From Datnioides undecimradiatus (Eukaryota; Chordata; Actinopteri; Lobotiformes; Datnioididae), in contig WARS01000050.1 of assembly GCA_008933995.1 (NCBI GenBank), positions 5,458,574-5,522,573 of the forward strand: a stretch of 64,000 bases of DNA, in the 5' to 3' direction. The first letter of the stretch is position 1; each line of letters opens with the position of its first letter. Made by a program: the position numbers and the translations under genes. Below the pieces are notes generated by a model, which was not told the origin of the DNA, ran no database searches, and saw only the letters and a program-made list of their open reading frames with translations. Shown one piece after another: positions 1 to 12,382 of this stretch.

Positions 1-3000
1 CACAGTGTCAGTCTTAAGTTCCAACTTTTGTTATTTAGTTATTTATATGCAACTTCAGATGTTTGTGTCTGGTAGAGATGACGTGTGCATAGATCGCTCC
101 ACCTGTCTAACTGGTGCACCTAAATACAGATGGAAAAGGAAGGAGGAAGTCACAGTAGGACTTTCCTGCTGCCGTTGCTCAGAGGCACTTGAGGAGAAAT
201 GACAAAGATGAGACAAGAAGTGGCAGCAGATAGAGTATTTCCATGGAAACATTAACACCTTGGGATCACATGTATCCCTCCATTTCCAAAGATCATAACA
301 AAGCTGCAGCATTTAGTTATGGAGCAGCATGTGGCACGTTCTCTTTGGAAATTCTCCACTTTTAACTTTCTGTTTAATCCCGGATCCACCTTCACACGCT
401 GCTGCGGTTTGAAGGTGGTACAGTCCGTACTGTACTTTCCCTGAGATCAAGACGCAGCCCGGGCTCCCTCCTTGGCCTTAGGAAAACAAAGATCAAAGAT
501 TGGTCATGTTTGAACTCCTTCAAAATGTTCAACTGAAGGCGCTCAAGTCTGACGAATGAATGAGTCAGTGATCTGTTCCCTCTGGATTACATTCAGGTCT
601 TTTCCTTCAAGTTAACTTCTGACAGCTCCATCCTTTTGAAAGAGAGCAGCGTTGCTTTGTTTTGCCTTTGCTCGTCATGAAAACGGTGCAGAAGGCTTCC
701 TCTGAGCCGTGACAGCAGGGGAGTTGCCGGCATACTGATTACTCCCATGCATTAAATTGGAAATGATAAATATGATACGGAAAAAAGTGTTTATTCCTTT
801 AATGCTAACGCTTCTCGAATCTGTGGCAACTGGGGAGTGATATACATAAAAATATTGTTTTGAAAGTGCGACACAGGAGGGAACTGTCTTCAGAGATAGC
901 AGCAGGACTCTACCGTGCTTTGTGCCACACCTGATGATAGGGGAGAATTCAAAACATTAATGCTTTTGTGACCCTTATAGTGCGTGTGTGCAGAAAACGT
1001 TTGAGTGGTGGAGCTGAAGGATGGAAACCTGGTGGATTTCAAACACCCTGCTCCCAGCTATTTACCACTCACTATCCCCATACCTGTATGTCCTGTGGAT
1101 GCTGAGTGGGGTGAATATGCTCGAATTTCACTGCAACAAATTGAGCCATTACATGCAATTTGCTTTAATTTACCCTTGCTTCACCGTCGAACCCCTATCC
1201 AATCCTGAATTCATCTTAACATTATCACTGAGGGGACAGATCCTCAATTGTGGCTGTCCAAACACTCACTCCTTTGATTTATCATGTGCTCTTTGGCATG
1301 CTTCTTTTAGTGTTACATTATGAGGAAAATATGAGTTATATTTGTGTTTTCCTTCATTAGCATTTACACACACACAGCTATAGGTTGATTTGACTTCAAC
1401 CTTCATACCACAGTCTTTTTTAATGAAGTCTTAAAAATCACCTACAGTCCATAATTTCCCTCAGAAATCCAGGCCTTTGAAACCAATCACTGTATTGTTC
1501 CTTCAATCAGTTTCGCTGTGGGTCGGTAATTGCTTTTACAATTTTATTACTTTTAAAGCTCTCGCTTATCTCGACAGGACAGATAGAATATTGCCCCTTG
1601 CCTGCTCCGGCCGTGAATTGATGGAAAAGGAAACGATTGAATTACCCTGGAGATTTCACGGGGAGAGGAGCAGTTGCACTCACATTATCTTCAAGACATT
1701 GGTACTCAGTTCTCATAGTTTTGTGTGCGGCTATAGCATTGTGCATTTCATTTATTGTGATTCTGAAATTGCTCCGAATGTTTCAGCAGAGTCGACGGCT
1801 TCATTACATTCCAGTTACTCTCTGTGGAGGCCTCTCTGGAGTGGTCTCCCCTCCCCCTCCATCCGTCCCTCCCATGGCAAAGTTTAACACACATTACGCA
1901 ACCCGTTATTAAGCTGCGCTGAGTATTAAACAAACAAATGTGATTAGCTGGTGAGATAGGACATGATGCCCCCTCTCCATAGATGGAAGTGATTCTGTTT
2001 GACCGTAGATTTGGACAAATATAATGGAGAACCATAAGCTCACACAACCATGATTGTTTTTTTACGGACAAGGGCTCAGTCTCAGAAATTTAGAAATGGT
2101 TTTAAAGGGCCATTCATACATTTTCCATGTTGTTTTTACCTCGTCCAGTCTCCGATAAGCACTTTATGTTCATTATAGTGCCTTGGTCCAACCCCGTGAT
2201 ATGATGAACCAGCTAGAGTGGCTCAATGTGTGTTCAGGAGACCAAACCTTATTTTCTCTATACTAAGATTTGGGGGGTTTGTCTTTTTTTTTTTTTTTCC
2301 ATGTCTCTCTTGACTCTCTCTTTTTCTGTTTTTCAGTCTACTTGTATAACCCAGACACACACACACATACATACACACACCTGTTAAAGAAGCAAGGAGC
2401 TCTCTGCATCTGTGTTTTTGATGTTGCAGGAAAAAAAAAACTGAACTCATTAGCATCATGTCACAGAAACCTTCATTTTCTGCCCCTCCTAAATGAGCAA
2501 CGCGCTCATTAGTACTGTATTTGAGTGTGCGAGGAGTCTTGGATTTCCCGTGCTCGTCTACGTGTTGGAATGAGTGTTTGTGCTGTGTGCGGTTTTGGGT
2601 GCGGAGTTCAAAAAGTTACCTTTTCGACCAAAGACAGTTATCCACATTCAACCAAATCAGAATTAGGCAAAATGACAAAAGGAAGATAAACAGTTGGAAT
2701 CAGTCCTCAATGTTGCTTCATTTACAGTAGTTCTACGAGTTAGAGAAGTTTTTAATGGGGAACAAGCCATTTTCAAAAATTCATGCTGGTAATTCTGCAG
2801 AAATGGGAGTTTTCACTTAATGGGCGCTACATCTATAGAAATATTTTCCTTTTAACCCATCTGGGTAAGTCCAGAAAGTTCTCAAAGAAAGTGCAGTACA
2901 GTTATATGAAAATGAAGATCAGTGAGTTCTGGATGGAGCCGTGTTCTAAGAGTTTGAAGAGAGTCTTTCTTGATAGCGGCCGGCTACTTCCTGGTTCTCT

Positions 3001-4020
3001 TTGCATATTTTAAGACAGAAACTCTGCTCATCCTGGGTTCATTTTCGTTATCAGCCAGACACAGCTCCGAGTCCTCTCCTGCTCACCATCTCCTCTATAA
3101 TGAAGCACACCACAGCGATGTTCTTTGAGTTCCCATTGAGTTCACTGAATTTTCTCACAGTCAGGGACGAGACCAAAAGCTTCCCAATTTCTCTCTGCAG
3201 CTCGAGCTCTCACTTTTCAGCACAGGCCACAGTGTACATGTACTGAAAAACCAAGCGATCCATCAGTCGCGCTGTGTGTGACACGTTCTGCATCAGCTAT
3301 CATTTGTAATCTCCCATCTTTCAATGTCACCACATATACGCGGCTACGACAAAGCCTACACTTACTGCTGTGTTTTTCAGGCCCATTCCATGCAATTTTA
3401 CCTTCACTATTCAGCCCATTTCAGTGTGTCTACTGGACTCAAGCATGGGAGAGAGGGAAAGGAGATGTATTTTACAAAGCTCTGGGGGTCAGATGGATTT
3501 TATTCTATAAACGGAGATAAGAATGGACTGGTGTTTCTATGATTTGGGATCAGATCAGTGGAGTTATTACAGAAAAAAACTATTGAATGTATTTTTCATT
3601 TGACTGAGTGCATCAGAATTTATCTATACTGTGTTCAATATATGTAATCCCACGACTGCTCCTCTGTTTGTGTGCAGTAATGAAAAATGTTTTGCCACCG
3701 TGCGTCATCCTCAGAATAAAAAACAGAATGTCCAATTTAGAGCATATATAGCAAAGAGTAGAGTATAATATAGCAAAATATTTACAGAGAGCTGCTTTTT
3801 ATTACCACAGACTTTATATTCCTGTACGTTTGTCATGGCAACAAAGTTAATAAAAGGTCCCATGCTTTTTTTTTTCCCTTCCAAACATTATTTCATGCCA
3901 GCCCGGCAGATCTCTCAACTAGCCTCTAAACGAGACTAAAACTCACGACAACCCATAGCGCCTAGGCGAGATCAACGCGGCCCTGAACGCCTCAACAAAA
4001 CAGTAAAACAGCAAAAGACA
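1..4020. other. Non-coding stretch, no supported gene
   Basis: I see no exon chain or recognisable protein here; open frames are short and lack family signatures. The DNA is complex, low in repeats and keeps scattered CpG. Blocks near 640-870 and 1480-1850 look like candidate conserved non-coding DNA. A short CA run lies near 2355-2382 and a T tract near 2284-2298. One minus-strand frame at about 3050-3205 looks protein-like and is discussed as a finding. The stretch could be intronic or intergenic. Confidence 0.5.
1480..1850. other. Candidate conserved non-coding block
   Basis: This stretch has high complexity, retained CpG dinucleotides, several TAAT/ATTA cores and no repeat signature. Frames through it are open on the + strand for over 100 codons but resemble no family. 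I judge it more like an enhancer-type block than an exon. This is inference by eye without an alignment. Confidence 0.25.
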
Positions 4021-4575
4021 AAGATCCAGTGTCGATGTCTTGCTGTACACCAAAAGGGTCACCGATTAAGAAATGGACATGAACATGGACTCGAGCAGAC
4101 TGTGTGTAACTACAGAGAGTAACTATAGAGGGAAAGTGTCTCTGAGAAAAGAGAACATGTTAACGAATAAAAAACTTTTTTTGTACAGAGATATATTTTT
4201 ATGAAAATACATTTGTAATATAAAAAGAAAAAATGGATTGACATATATGTAAATGTTTTTCTTTTTCATTATTGTAGTACAAATGCTAGTGGGGAGTATA
4301 TGAAAAATCTCTATATATAAATATATATATATATATATAAATATATACAAAGAAAAATAGAAACAAGGCTTTTTGTATATGTAAAAAAGATTGTACATAA
4401 AAGTTTACATACATACTGTACATATGTAAGACCCACCATGGCTTGTCTGCAATATATAAAATGTATTTTATCCGTCTGTATATGATGCTTTGCATTGTGT
4501 CTAAGCTTATTCTACTTTCTTGAACTTGAAACTTATTTTGAAGGTTTTGGAATAAAATATAAAACCTAATTTCCA
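3890..4575 (+). other. Possible 3'UTR end with poly(A) signal
   Basis: An AT-rich tract with many TTTGTA/TGTAAA-type elements runs to a canonical AATAAA at 4551-4556. Its texture (AU-rich, short T runs, no repeats except a TA tract at about 4311-4350) is that of a vertebrate 3'UTR tail on the + strand. I could not identify an upstream terminal coding exon, so the parent gene is unknown. The AATAAA could equally be a chance match in AT-rich DNA. Confidence 0.3.
4311..4350. repeat. TA-rich simple repeat
   Basis: Alternating A and T run of about 40 bp, slightly interrupted. Confidence 0.85.
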
Positions 4576-4899
4576 TCGGGGTGTTTATTGATTGCATACA
4601 ATTATTGTCTAATCATGCACAGTTAGCCTCTGGGGTCAAAAACAATGCTGTTGTATATGAGCAGTGTTCCTGTTGTAGCTTCTCATATCTAGGCCATCAT
4701 ACTGTATATGCTTCCTATTGCTTTACAGGAGATTCATATTTCTCCATTAACCAGTAAACCTTCAGCAATGTGTTAATCGGTTCCAATGACAAGCAATCAA
4801 CCTTCTCAACAGAAAGCTCACGTAGCATCATGAGCTGTCAAAGAACAAACAATGTAATTTTAGCGTGTCTATTGATGTAAGAAGTACAGTCAAAATGTT

Positions 4900-5450
4900 A
4901 CATTACTACACAGCTTGAATGTCTTTGAAGGAGAGGAAGAAGTCACCACGCCACATTCAGTGAGTATGGCAAGGTTGACGATTGCCTGGAATGAAAAAAA
5001 ACCCCACTGTTTACAATGTGCTGTGTGACCAGGCTGTGACAAGAAGGTAAACCTGCCATCATGCATCATGCACAGTTTGTGTTGAATTTCCTCCCTCAGA
5101 TGCCCCAGAGCGGTGCAGTAGAGTTCTCCATTGACAGTCTGACCCTGGAGGACGAATTCACATCGCACAACCCAGCGGATGTCAGAGAAAATAACCAACA
5201 TGTCGTTTGGATCTGCTGTACCAACTTCACTCCTGGACACTGTTGATTTTTCCACTGCGAACACTGCTCTTTGGTGTTTGGGTCGTACCTGGTGATGACC
5301 TTCAACATGAAGCTTGGGTTTGACGCAGGTTTTCGGCGTTTGCTGTCCACAGACCTTTGAGATCCGTGGTGACACTGCACAAGTAAACCTGAATGTGATC
5401 ACATAACAGCATGTAACTCCTGCTGAACAGTCACAACACAGTCGCATAAG
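4900..5450 (-). mobile_element. Decayed mariner-family transposon remnant
   Basis: Read on the minus strand, two frames carry fragments of a mariner transposase. One frame (about 5330-5240) gives a piece with RYDPNTKEQCSQWK, matching the 'YDPETKQQSSQW' segment. The next (about 5200-5050) gives VLQGQTVNGELYC and HLREEIQHK, matching the family's 'PPGQTVNGEFYC...LREDIRRK' segment. The GDESW segment with the first catalytic Asp is missing between SFMLKVIT and RYDP. The last catalytic Asp region (HHDNAPAH, YSPDLAP) is not visible. No terminal inverted repeats were found. It is an inactive DNA transposon fossil of the SETMAR/mariner type, from the same broad group as the remnant at 31.4 kb. Confidence 0.75.
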
Positions 5451-5482
5451 TTGTTAATTGCACCTCACAGCACATTATGTCA

Positions 5483-5523
5483 TTTTCTCTGTTAACAGTG
5501 TTACTAAGTGTTAACAGAGAAAA
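5483..5523. repeat. Perfect inverted repeat, 15-bp arms
   Basis: Arms at 5483-5497 (TTTTCTCTGTTAACA) and 5509-5523 are exact reverse complements, around an 11-nt loop. It lies just beyond the mariner remnant. It could be a small palindromic MITE relic or a cruciform-forming site. Confidence 0.9.
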
Positions 5524-6536
5524 CAGTTGATCGAGTGTGTGTGTTCGCTCACTGTCAGTCTGTAATGGTTTACTGCCACACTTGAGCAGACCATCATGCT
5601 TTCAGTAAACATGATTTACGGTGTTTCTGTGCTTTTCCTGCCTATCGCAAGTTAAGACGCCTGCTATGAAAAGAAACTATTAAAGTAGCTCTTTTACACC
5701 TGAATCTAAACACCTCTTTCATTAGGAGGCTGGTATTAGTTTTGTGAGTTGACACATATATAAATGTTGCCATATGCTTTCATGTTGGTATTGTAAATGT
5801 TAATATGCACACAGCGCAGTGACATTTTAACGAAGTCATGATGTAAGCTTTCCTACAAAAGGAAGATCAAACAAACATTAGGAAAAGTTAACATACACAA
5901 AAACTAAACTAAATATTTGTAGGTGTTTTTTTTTTCTTCTTGCTTTTAGTGTGACAAAATGTAAGGAAGCCAGGCTCTTACTGGTGTAAGATTGGTGCTG
6001 TTAATGTCCCAGCCCTTGAAAAAGTTTTCAAAACACAGCAGGAGACAGAAATGAGATTTTAAAAGCCCCCAAATTTCAGCGCTTAACATACTAAATAATG
6101 CATTGTTGATCTCAATGGTGCAGTCATAAAACAGTTTGGGCTTCTATGCATTTCATCATTTCATGTATTGTATATTGTGACAGTGTAGACGCCTCCAGAG
6201 TAGCATTTAGTGCTCATTTTCACTGCAGCAAAGTTGATAATGGCACTGGAAAATGTCCTCCAGCTCTTCTGTTTAGAAGTATAAGCACTAATAGCTTGCT
6301 GAGAGATGTCCTCTTCTTTTATACAGATATGGAGAGCAGTGGAACACCTCATGAAGAGGTTGAAAACAAAAGCTTTGATCACATAAATCATGGTTTTTCG
6401 TACTTTCATCATCTTTGCTTGTAAGGTTCTGATGAAATTAAGGAAACCGTTTTGTGGTAATCTGTGATGGAACCTCTCTCATGTCAGTCGAGCATATCAC
6501 AAAATACAAAACGACTAATCCTGCTGGTTCAAATAA

Positions 6537-6540
<4 letters not shown>

Positions 6541-6584
<44 letters not shown>
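6541..6584. repeat. (TG)n microsatellite
   Basis: Uninterrupted TG dinucleotide run of about 22 units. Confidence 0.98.
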
Positions 6585-6587
<3 letters not shown>

Positions 6588-6609
6588 GGTGTGTGGCTGT
6601 GTTTCACCC

Positions 6610-6760
6610 AAGCACTGGCAAGGTTAGAGCCTTTTCCTGATTGATTAAATCAACAGCCATACACGGGTCATTAGTCACTCCTGTTCTCGACCAGGTTTCC
6701 CACGGTGATTAATCAAACCTTGTCAAGTCGCCCTGACCTGCGAGAGTGTTCCTTCACAGC
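6610..6760. other. Candidate conserved non-coding block
   Basis: Non-repetitive DNA dense in homeodomain-type cores: a TGATTGATTAAATCA-like cluster and a perfect 10-bp palindrome TGATTAATCA at 6706-6715. Spacing and CpG retention suggest a cis-regulatory element. This is inference only. Confidence 0.27.
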
Positions 6761-8889
6761 AGCCAGTTAGCCCTCTGTCCTCGCGACTGGACTTCTTAAA
6801 AAAAAAAAAAAAAACTGTTCATGGCCTCAGTGTTTGTGTCCCCAGTCAATGCTGAGTATTAACCGCTGCTCCACTTTATCACCCACTGATGATGCTGATC
6901 AAAAAGAAGCCATTGATTTCATTTCCAGCCGGATAAATCATACAGGCCGCCGTCTTCTGAACTCTCTTTTTGCCTCCACATCAGATTAAGATCTGATTCT
7001 GCTTAAATGCACTGTATAATGGTTTATCCTCACGACGAGGTCATTTGTAAGATCAAGTGGAGTGCCGCGGTGAGGATCCACTCTTGAGTTTTCTGGGTTG
7101 GGAGTTAAACTTGCTTGTTGCTCGGGCTCCCTGAGAATTCGCTTCATTTTGGTTCATTGCTTCAGCAAATTCTGCTAAGTTCTCTGATCGCTTGCTGTAT
7201 CATTGCTCTCATGAGCCGTTGTGATGGGATGCTAATTCTTCCTGACTAAATTCCGAGTACACCAGCCAGCAATTCCAAGCCACTGTAACATCAACACCAG
7301 TTTTTACTGCTTTTCTCTTGCAGTGCCACCCAAATGTCTCCCCCAGGCCTTTTAATATCAATGAGAGAAGTTCTGAGGAGAAAAGAACGGAGGAGAAAAA
7401 GCTCTTCAGAGGTCTCGGGAGTTTCTTTGAGCGTGGAGTTGCGAGACGACAATTAGCTTTGTCACTTTTATCGCTGCGCTGAGTCTGACACATCACACTG
7501 ACAGACATACATTCCGCCGCCTTGCCTGAGACGACAGCTTCCTCCAATTACCAAGGTGTCCAGCAGCCATGTTCCTACTGTTGCTTTTTTAATAAGAGGA
7601 GCTTATTAAGCTGCATTGAAACACAAGGCTGTTCAATTTATTGCAAAAAATCCTTTGGGATTAAGTCCCCATCTTAATTTAGTATTTATATATATCAGCT
7701 ATTCACTGGAATCCCTCTCAGAGAGGGTGTGAGTGGTTTTCAAGAAATTATAGATTGAGTCATTTCACCTCAGGTGGACTGATACGGTGTTTAAACACAT
7801 CTCAGTGCCTTGTGTCTCTTTTTCACTGATAATCCTGTACATGTGTTGTGGATACGACTCATTTCCCTCACTAAACAAATTATTTTTTCGCGGGGGGTGA
7901 GTGAGTGAAATGACGCTGAATATGTGAAATAACATGACATTATAAGAATCTGTTTTCTTCTTTTTTATCGTTGTTTAATGACTTTCTCTTTGTTTGTCGA
8001 TAGCAAGGTCAGAGGGGGCATCTCTTTTGGATCAGTCCTCTCAATTTCCTGCTAGTCCTTGTTTCTACTGTGTCAAGCTGGGATATTTGAGGAGACATCA
8101 AAGCGAGAGGTTTACCCTGGCAAATCCCCCCAGTGTGCTGGCCTGGGCCTTGGCTAATATCAGGCAAAATCCACCCTCTGCTGTCCCAGAAGACATTGGA
8201 CCAAGGATGAAGGGATTGACTGATGAGAGGAAGTATATATTTGCTCTGTCAGTTGAATTTGTCAGCAGGGGGCTGGCTTACTTACTGCAGTCAGCGCACT
8301 ATGGGAAGGCTAGCCCACTGTAATTATGAGTAAATATCACTGGTGTTTCATCAGTCAAATCTGTCTAATCTGGGATTTATTTTAGTTGTCATGAGTTTAT
8401 AAGAATATGAAGGAAAACTGCAATCAACTTAAATTGAAGAAATCCTTTAAGAAAATTCAATTATTCCAGTCAACCTTTTATAAATTCTGATCTAAATGTA
8501 TTTCCACACCTCTGTGTTTTCATTTCATTAACATGCCAAAGCTGCAAACTTGTGCTGGTGAAGAATGGCAATAACCATAATCTCTTTCAGGCCCTCTCTG
8601 TTCCAAATAATGCGGTGGTTTAATAAAGAAAAGAAAGCAGAGGGAAAAAACAGACTGATAATGTGCTTTTGAGTCGTAGAAAGAGAGAAAACTTCTCATT
8701 ATCTTGAATAATGAAAGAGTAAAAAGAAAATCTGAGCTCCATGATAACAATCAACAGTGAATCTCCAATTACCACCATCCTTGGCTCATAACAATAGGAC
8801 AATAACTAATAGGGAACTGTCAGGGCTCTGTGGCATGATGGGATAATAATAACCAAGGCTCATCAGGAGGAGACGCATAAACGTGAAAG

Positions 8890-9140
8890 CAGACTAAGAA
8901 TCAACTCTTCCTCTCTTCCGCCATTTCTAATTCTTCCTTTGTCTCTCCCGCTCTTTCCTGTTCCCCTTTTTGGGCAACTTGAAAGGCCTCCTGTGTGTGA
9001 CTGTCAAATTGATTCATTAGCACATTTGTGTAATTATTACGGTAATTAATGTGGAATCAGTGGGTTAAAGAGCTATTGATGAGGAAGCTGAGAGAGATGT
9101 TTTTATTTTGATGATTTCACACTGAACGTGTTATGATATT
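8890..9140. other. Candidate conserved non-coding block
   Basis: A pyrimidine-rich lead is followed by an AT-rich core with several TAAT/ATTA motifs (around 9030-9055, including GTAATTAATG) and no repeat signature. It lies about 0.8 kb upstream of the kinase gene and could be a distal regulatory element of it or of a more distant gene. Confidence 0.27.
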
Positions 9141-9939
9141 TATTTTTCACGTCATTTCCGACTGCTGAAAATGGAAAGTAGTCACATAAAAAAAGACGTG
9201 TTATTCCAGAACAGCTCCACTGACAGTCAGCAACAGCAGGGGCAGTTTATGTTTCTACAAGCTTTCAGTTTTAGTCGAAAACCTTCAGGGGGAAGTAGAG
9301 CTGTAGAGAATTCTCAACCTTAATCTACAGCTGCACTCTACGCGATTTAGCTCAATTTAGCTTTCCTGTAAGCAATGTCACTGTTTTGGTTCATTGTCGC
9401 TGGTTTCATTCTTCTGTTTTTATTTTTGAAAAAAAAAAAAAAAGGTTATTTTGAAAATGTCCATCCACCCATTACTAAATCAGCAACTTGGCGCCAGCTG
9501 TCACCTTATCCCTTGTCTTTCCCCATCTACTGCAGTTCAGCAGGTACATCGGCCTGCAGTTGTAAGGGGGAGATGACGGTGTTGAAGGTGGTAGTCTGTC
9601 ATAACTAAACTGAGACTAGTATTAAATTAATCACTGTATGTTTGTTCTGACTTGTCAACTTATAAAATTTAAAATTCAACCCTGCCCACCCATCCTGTTT
9701 TGTTAGGAAATCCCACACGATACAAATGAATAAATACAGCTAAAAGCTAAAATCACATTTACCTCTGGCTGAAAAGTGAATACTGGGCTTAGATTTGTCA
9801 AATTGCTCTGAATTGTTCTTTGTCAAATAACTCTACATAATGGAGATTTTCCATTAGTATTGCTGTTTGTTGAAGGAAACATTAAATGAGATAGCATTGC
9901 ATGTTAAAGTCTATCTCCTCTATATGATATCAGAGTTGT

Positions 9940-10146
9940 ATGTCCTCCAGTACACCTGCCCAGGTTGACAAGGTAATCCCCGGAGGCTGGCTCACCTCCA
10001 AATCCACCAACTACCAGGTCCTGTCTTTCCTGGGGCAAGGCACTTTTGGAAAAGTTGCAAAGTGCACGAGGATGGACGACATGAAGACTGTGGCCATCAA
10101 AATGATTAAGGATGAGCACCAATTTATCAGAGGGGCAAAGGAAGAG
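9940..10146 (+). CDS. HIPK-like kinase exon 1 (start, glycine loop, catalytic Lys)
   Basis: Sixty-nine codons from ATG to a GTAGG donor, phase 0. Residues 32-39 form the glycine-rich loop and Lys54 in VAIK is the ATP-anchoring lysine. The short leader (IPGGWLTSKSTNYQV) is typical of HIPK-like kinases. The ATG follows a possible acceptor (TATCAG) 6 nt upstream, so a 5' non-coding exon may exist. No lesion is seen in this exon. Confidence 0.85.
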
Positions 10147-10304
10147 GTAGGAAAAGAAAGCAGGCTCTCTAATCAAAGTCTGACTGCAACCATTTGTGTG
10201 ACCATGCTCTGTACAGTGGTTCCATCAGTTTTCTTTGATGAAATGTATATGACATAATTTCCTGTAAGTGTGGTCCAAACTAATATGAAATGACTGATCC
10301 ACAG

Positions 10305-10486
10305 GTGTCCACCCTTAAGAAACTGAGAAGTCTGGACTCGGACAAATGCAACCTAGTTAAATGGTACCGGGTTTTCACAGACAGGACACATTTGCCTCGA
10401 GTTTGAGCATTTGGACAAAAGCCTGCTCGACTCAAAGGTCTTACCAGCCGCTCCATCTGAAGGAGATTCGACCTATTATCCAGCAG
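10305..10486 (+). CDS. HIPK-like kinase exon 2 (helix C to hinge), frame broken
   Basis: It opens after CACAG in phase 0 with VSTLKKLRSLDSDKCNLVKW, matching the helix C region of HIPK-like proteins. It closes with LHLKEIRPIIQQ before GTAAGT. The middle (FEHLDKSL) sits in another frame. Length is 182 nt where 192 nt would keep phase, which agrees with net losses of 2 nt near 10385 and 8 nt near 10432. Confidence 0.82.
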
Positions 10487-10586
10487 GTAAGTGCTACTGC
10501 ATTTCTTTCTGCATTATTAATTTAAAACCGAACAAAATCTTATGGCTGACCTTATTATTAAATGAGTGACTTTGATGACCTTTCAG

Positions 10587-10768
10587 CTCGCCACTGCTCT
10601 CGGCCACTTGGTGTCAATTGGGATTGTTCATGCAGACCTCAAATTGGAGAACGCGATGTTGGTGAACCATGCACAGGAACCGTTCAGAGTGAAAGTGATT
10701 GACTTCGGCCTGGCGTGCGACGTCTCCGCCAGCAAAGTTGGCATGTACATTCAGACCCGTCCATACAG
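10587..10768 (+). CDS. HIPK-like kinase exon 3 (catalytic and DFG loops)
   Basis: Flanked by TTTCAG and GTAAGT; open throughout, ends in phase 2. It encodes HADLKLEN (the HRD-loop equivalent, with the HAD variant typical of HIPKs), DFGLA, and the activation segment YIQTRPYR, where HIPKs carry the activating Tyr. All key catalytic residues are present. Confidence 0.9.
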
Positions 10769-10828
10769 GTAAGTAACTGGAACCATATCTGATCTCTTAT
10801 GGTTGTATTGAAATAGTGAGGATATTAA

Positions 10829-11053
<225 letters not shown>

Positions 11054-11517
11054 GTAAGTAATATTGGAAATTGCTCCTAAGAACATGACAATGCGGTTTA
11101 ATCTTTAATGAGCAGCAGTATGTGTTTAACTTGTGTAAATATATAGTGAATAACTAATGTTAAGGGTCTCACTGCATTGTATGTTGTACAGCTTGAAAGC
11201 CTCATGAGGCAAATTTGTGATATTAGTTAATATAAATTAAATTGACTCAATGTTATCTATTAATATTTATAAAAAATTACTTCAACCTCTGAATTTTACT
11301 CATTTTAGTGTCAGTTTTATATTATTAGTTATATTATTTTATCTCATTGATATCATTATTATTATTTATTTTTTATTATTGTTATTATTATCATTAGCTT
11401 TATATGGAACTTATCATTCACCGGTTTATGAAAATGAATGTAGACATGAACCGGTTAAAACTCACTGAAAGTCTTTGACCTGGACTCCTCTTATGAACTG
11501 TTGTGTTGTGTCTCCAG

Positions 11518-11637
11518 ATAAAATGCATTGTGGAAACCCAGGGTCAGCCGCCAGACCACATACTCAGTCTGGGACAGAAGACCGGTTTCTTTTTCCATAA
11601 GGACACTATGTCGTCCACCAGTCTCTGGAAACTAAAA
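11518..11637 (+). CDS. HIPK-like kinase exon 5
   Basis: Forty codons between TCTCCAG and GTATGT, phase 0 at both ends. It encodes IKCIVETQGQPPD and KTGFFFHKDT, the stretch between helices F and G that is diagnostic of HIPKs. Intact. Confidence 0.87.
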
Positions 11638-11795
11638 GTATGTACACAACATTTTCTCCAACACCTGATAGGGTTTAATGTCTCTCTTTCTGTCTTACAT
11701 TTCTAATGGCCAGTAAAATATTTTGTACAGTTTATTGAAGTTTATTCAAGTTTACTGTTCTGAGAATTTCATTGCTAACAACACTGTCTCTTTAG

Positions 11796-11882
11796 GCTCC
11801 TGGACAATTCTTTAAAGAGGTGGGGATTCAGTCGAAAGAGACTCGGAGACTGAAGTTAGGATCTTTGGATGACCTCCTGCAT
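11796..11882 (+). CDS. HIPK-like kinase exon 6
   Basis: Twenty-nine codons between CTCTTTAG and GTAAGT, phase 0. It encodes an acidic/basic insert ending in SLDDLLH, the HIPK-type CMGC insert. Intact. Confidence 0.84.
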
Positions 11883-12034
11883 GTAAGTTTTATTTTCTGA
11901 TCATACATTGAGGAAAAAAAAGGACCATGAACATACATAGAGTACACCCCAAACTCTCCAAAAAGACTTTTTTTTCACTCCTGGAGGTCACTGAAGATAT
12001 TCCTGACCTTTGTTTGTTTTCATTCATGCAACAG

Positions 12035-12222
12035 ATCCGGGTCATCCATATGCAGAATTTTGCAGACAAAACTGCAAAAATGATTGATGTGCTGATGTTT
12101 GTGGACATGCTCAAGAGAATGCTTGACCTTGATGCTGTCACACGGATCACACCCCGTCAGGTGCTGGAGAATCAGTTCATCAGCATGTTCCACATGGTCT
12201 GCATGCACCCCCTCAGCTCCCG
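12035..12222 (+). CDS. HIPK-like kinase exon 7 (end of kinase domain)
   Basis: Between CAACAG and GTAAGT, exits in phase 2. VDMLKRMLDLDAVTRITPRQ and NQFISM form the C-terminal end of the catalytic domain (Arg of helix I present). Intact. Confidence 0.88.
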
Positions 12223-12382
12223 GTAAGTAAATACTGTGATTTTCAGTATTTAGGGTATGCTGATTGATTGTTTTACATTCATCTTAGACTTGCACTTTGG
12301 TAAATAGATGACTGGTACAAATGCATCATTGAAATAGTGTTGAAATTGGCTGATGGAGTATTTTCTTGTCATGAAGTGTCAG

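Larger units (their letters stand above)
5530..8880. other. Intergenic stretch, no supported gene
   Basis: No gene is visible. It contains a TG microsatellite, an A-run at about 6799-6814 and candidate conserved blocks near 6610-6760. A + strand frame at 7994-8323 is open for 109 codons. It is preceded by a weak pyrimidine tract but resembles no known family, so I do not call it a gene. Confidence 0.5.

Noticed and set aside
7994-8323. 109-codon open frame on the + strand
   Set aside because: No domain or family resemblance, no clear splice partners, ordinary intergenic composition.
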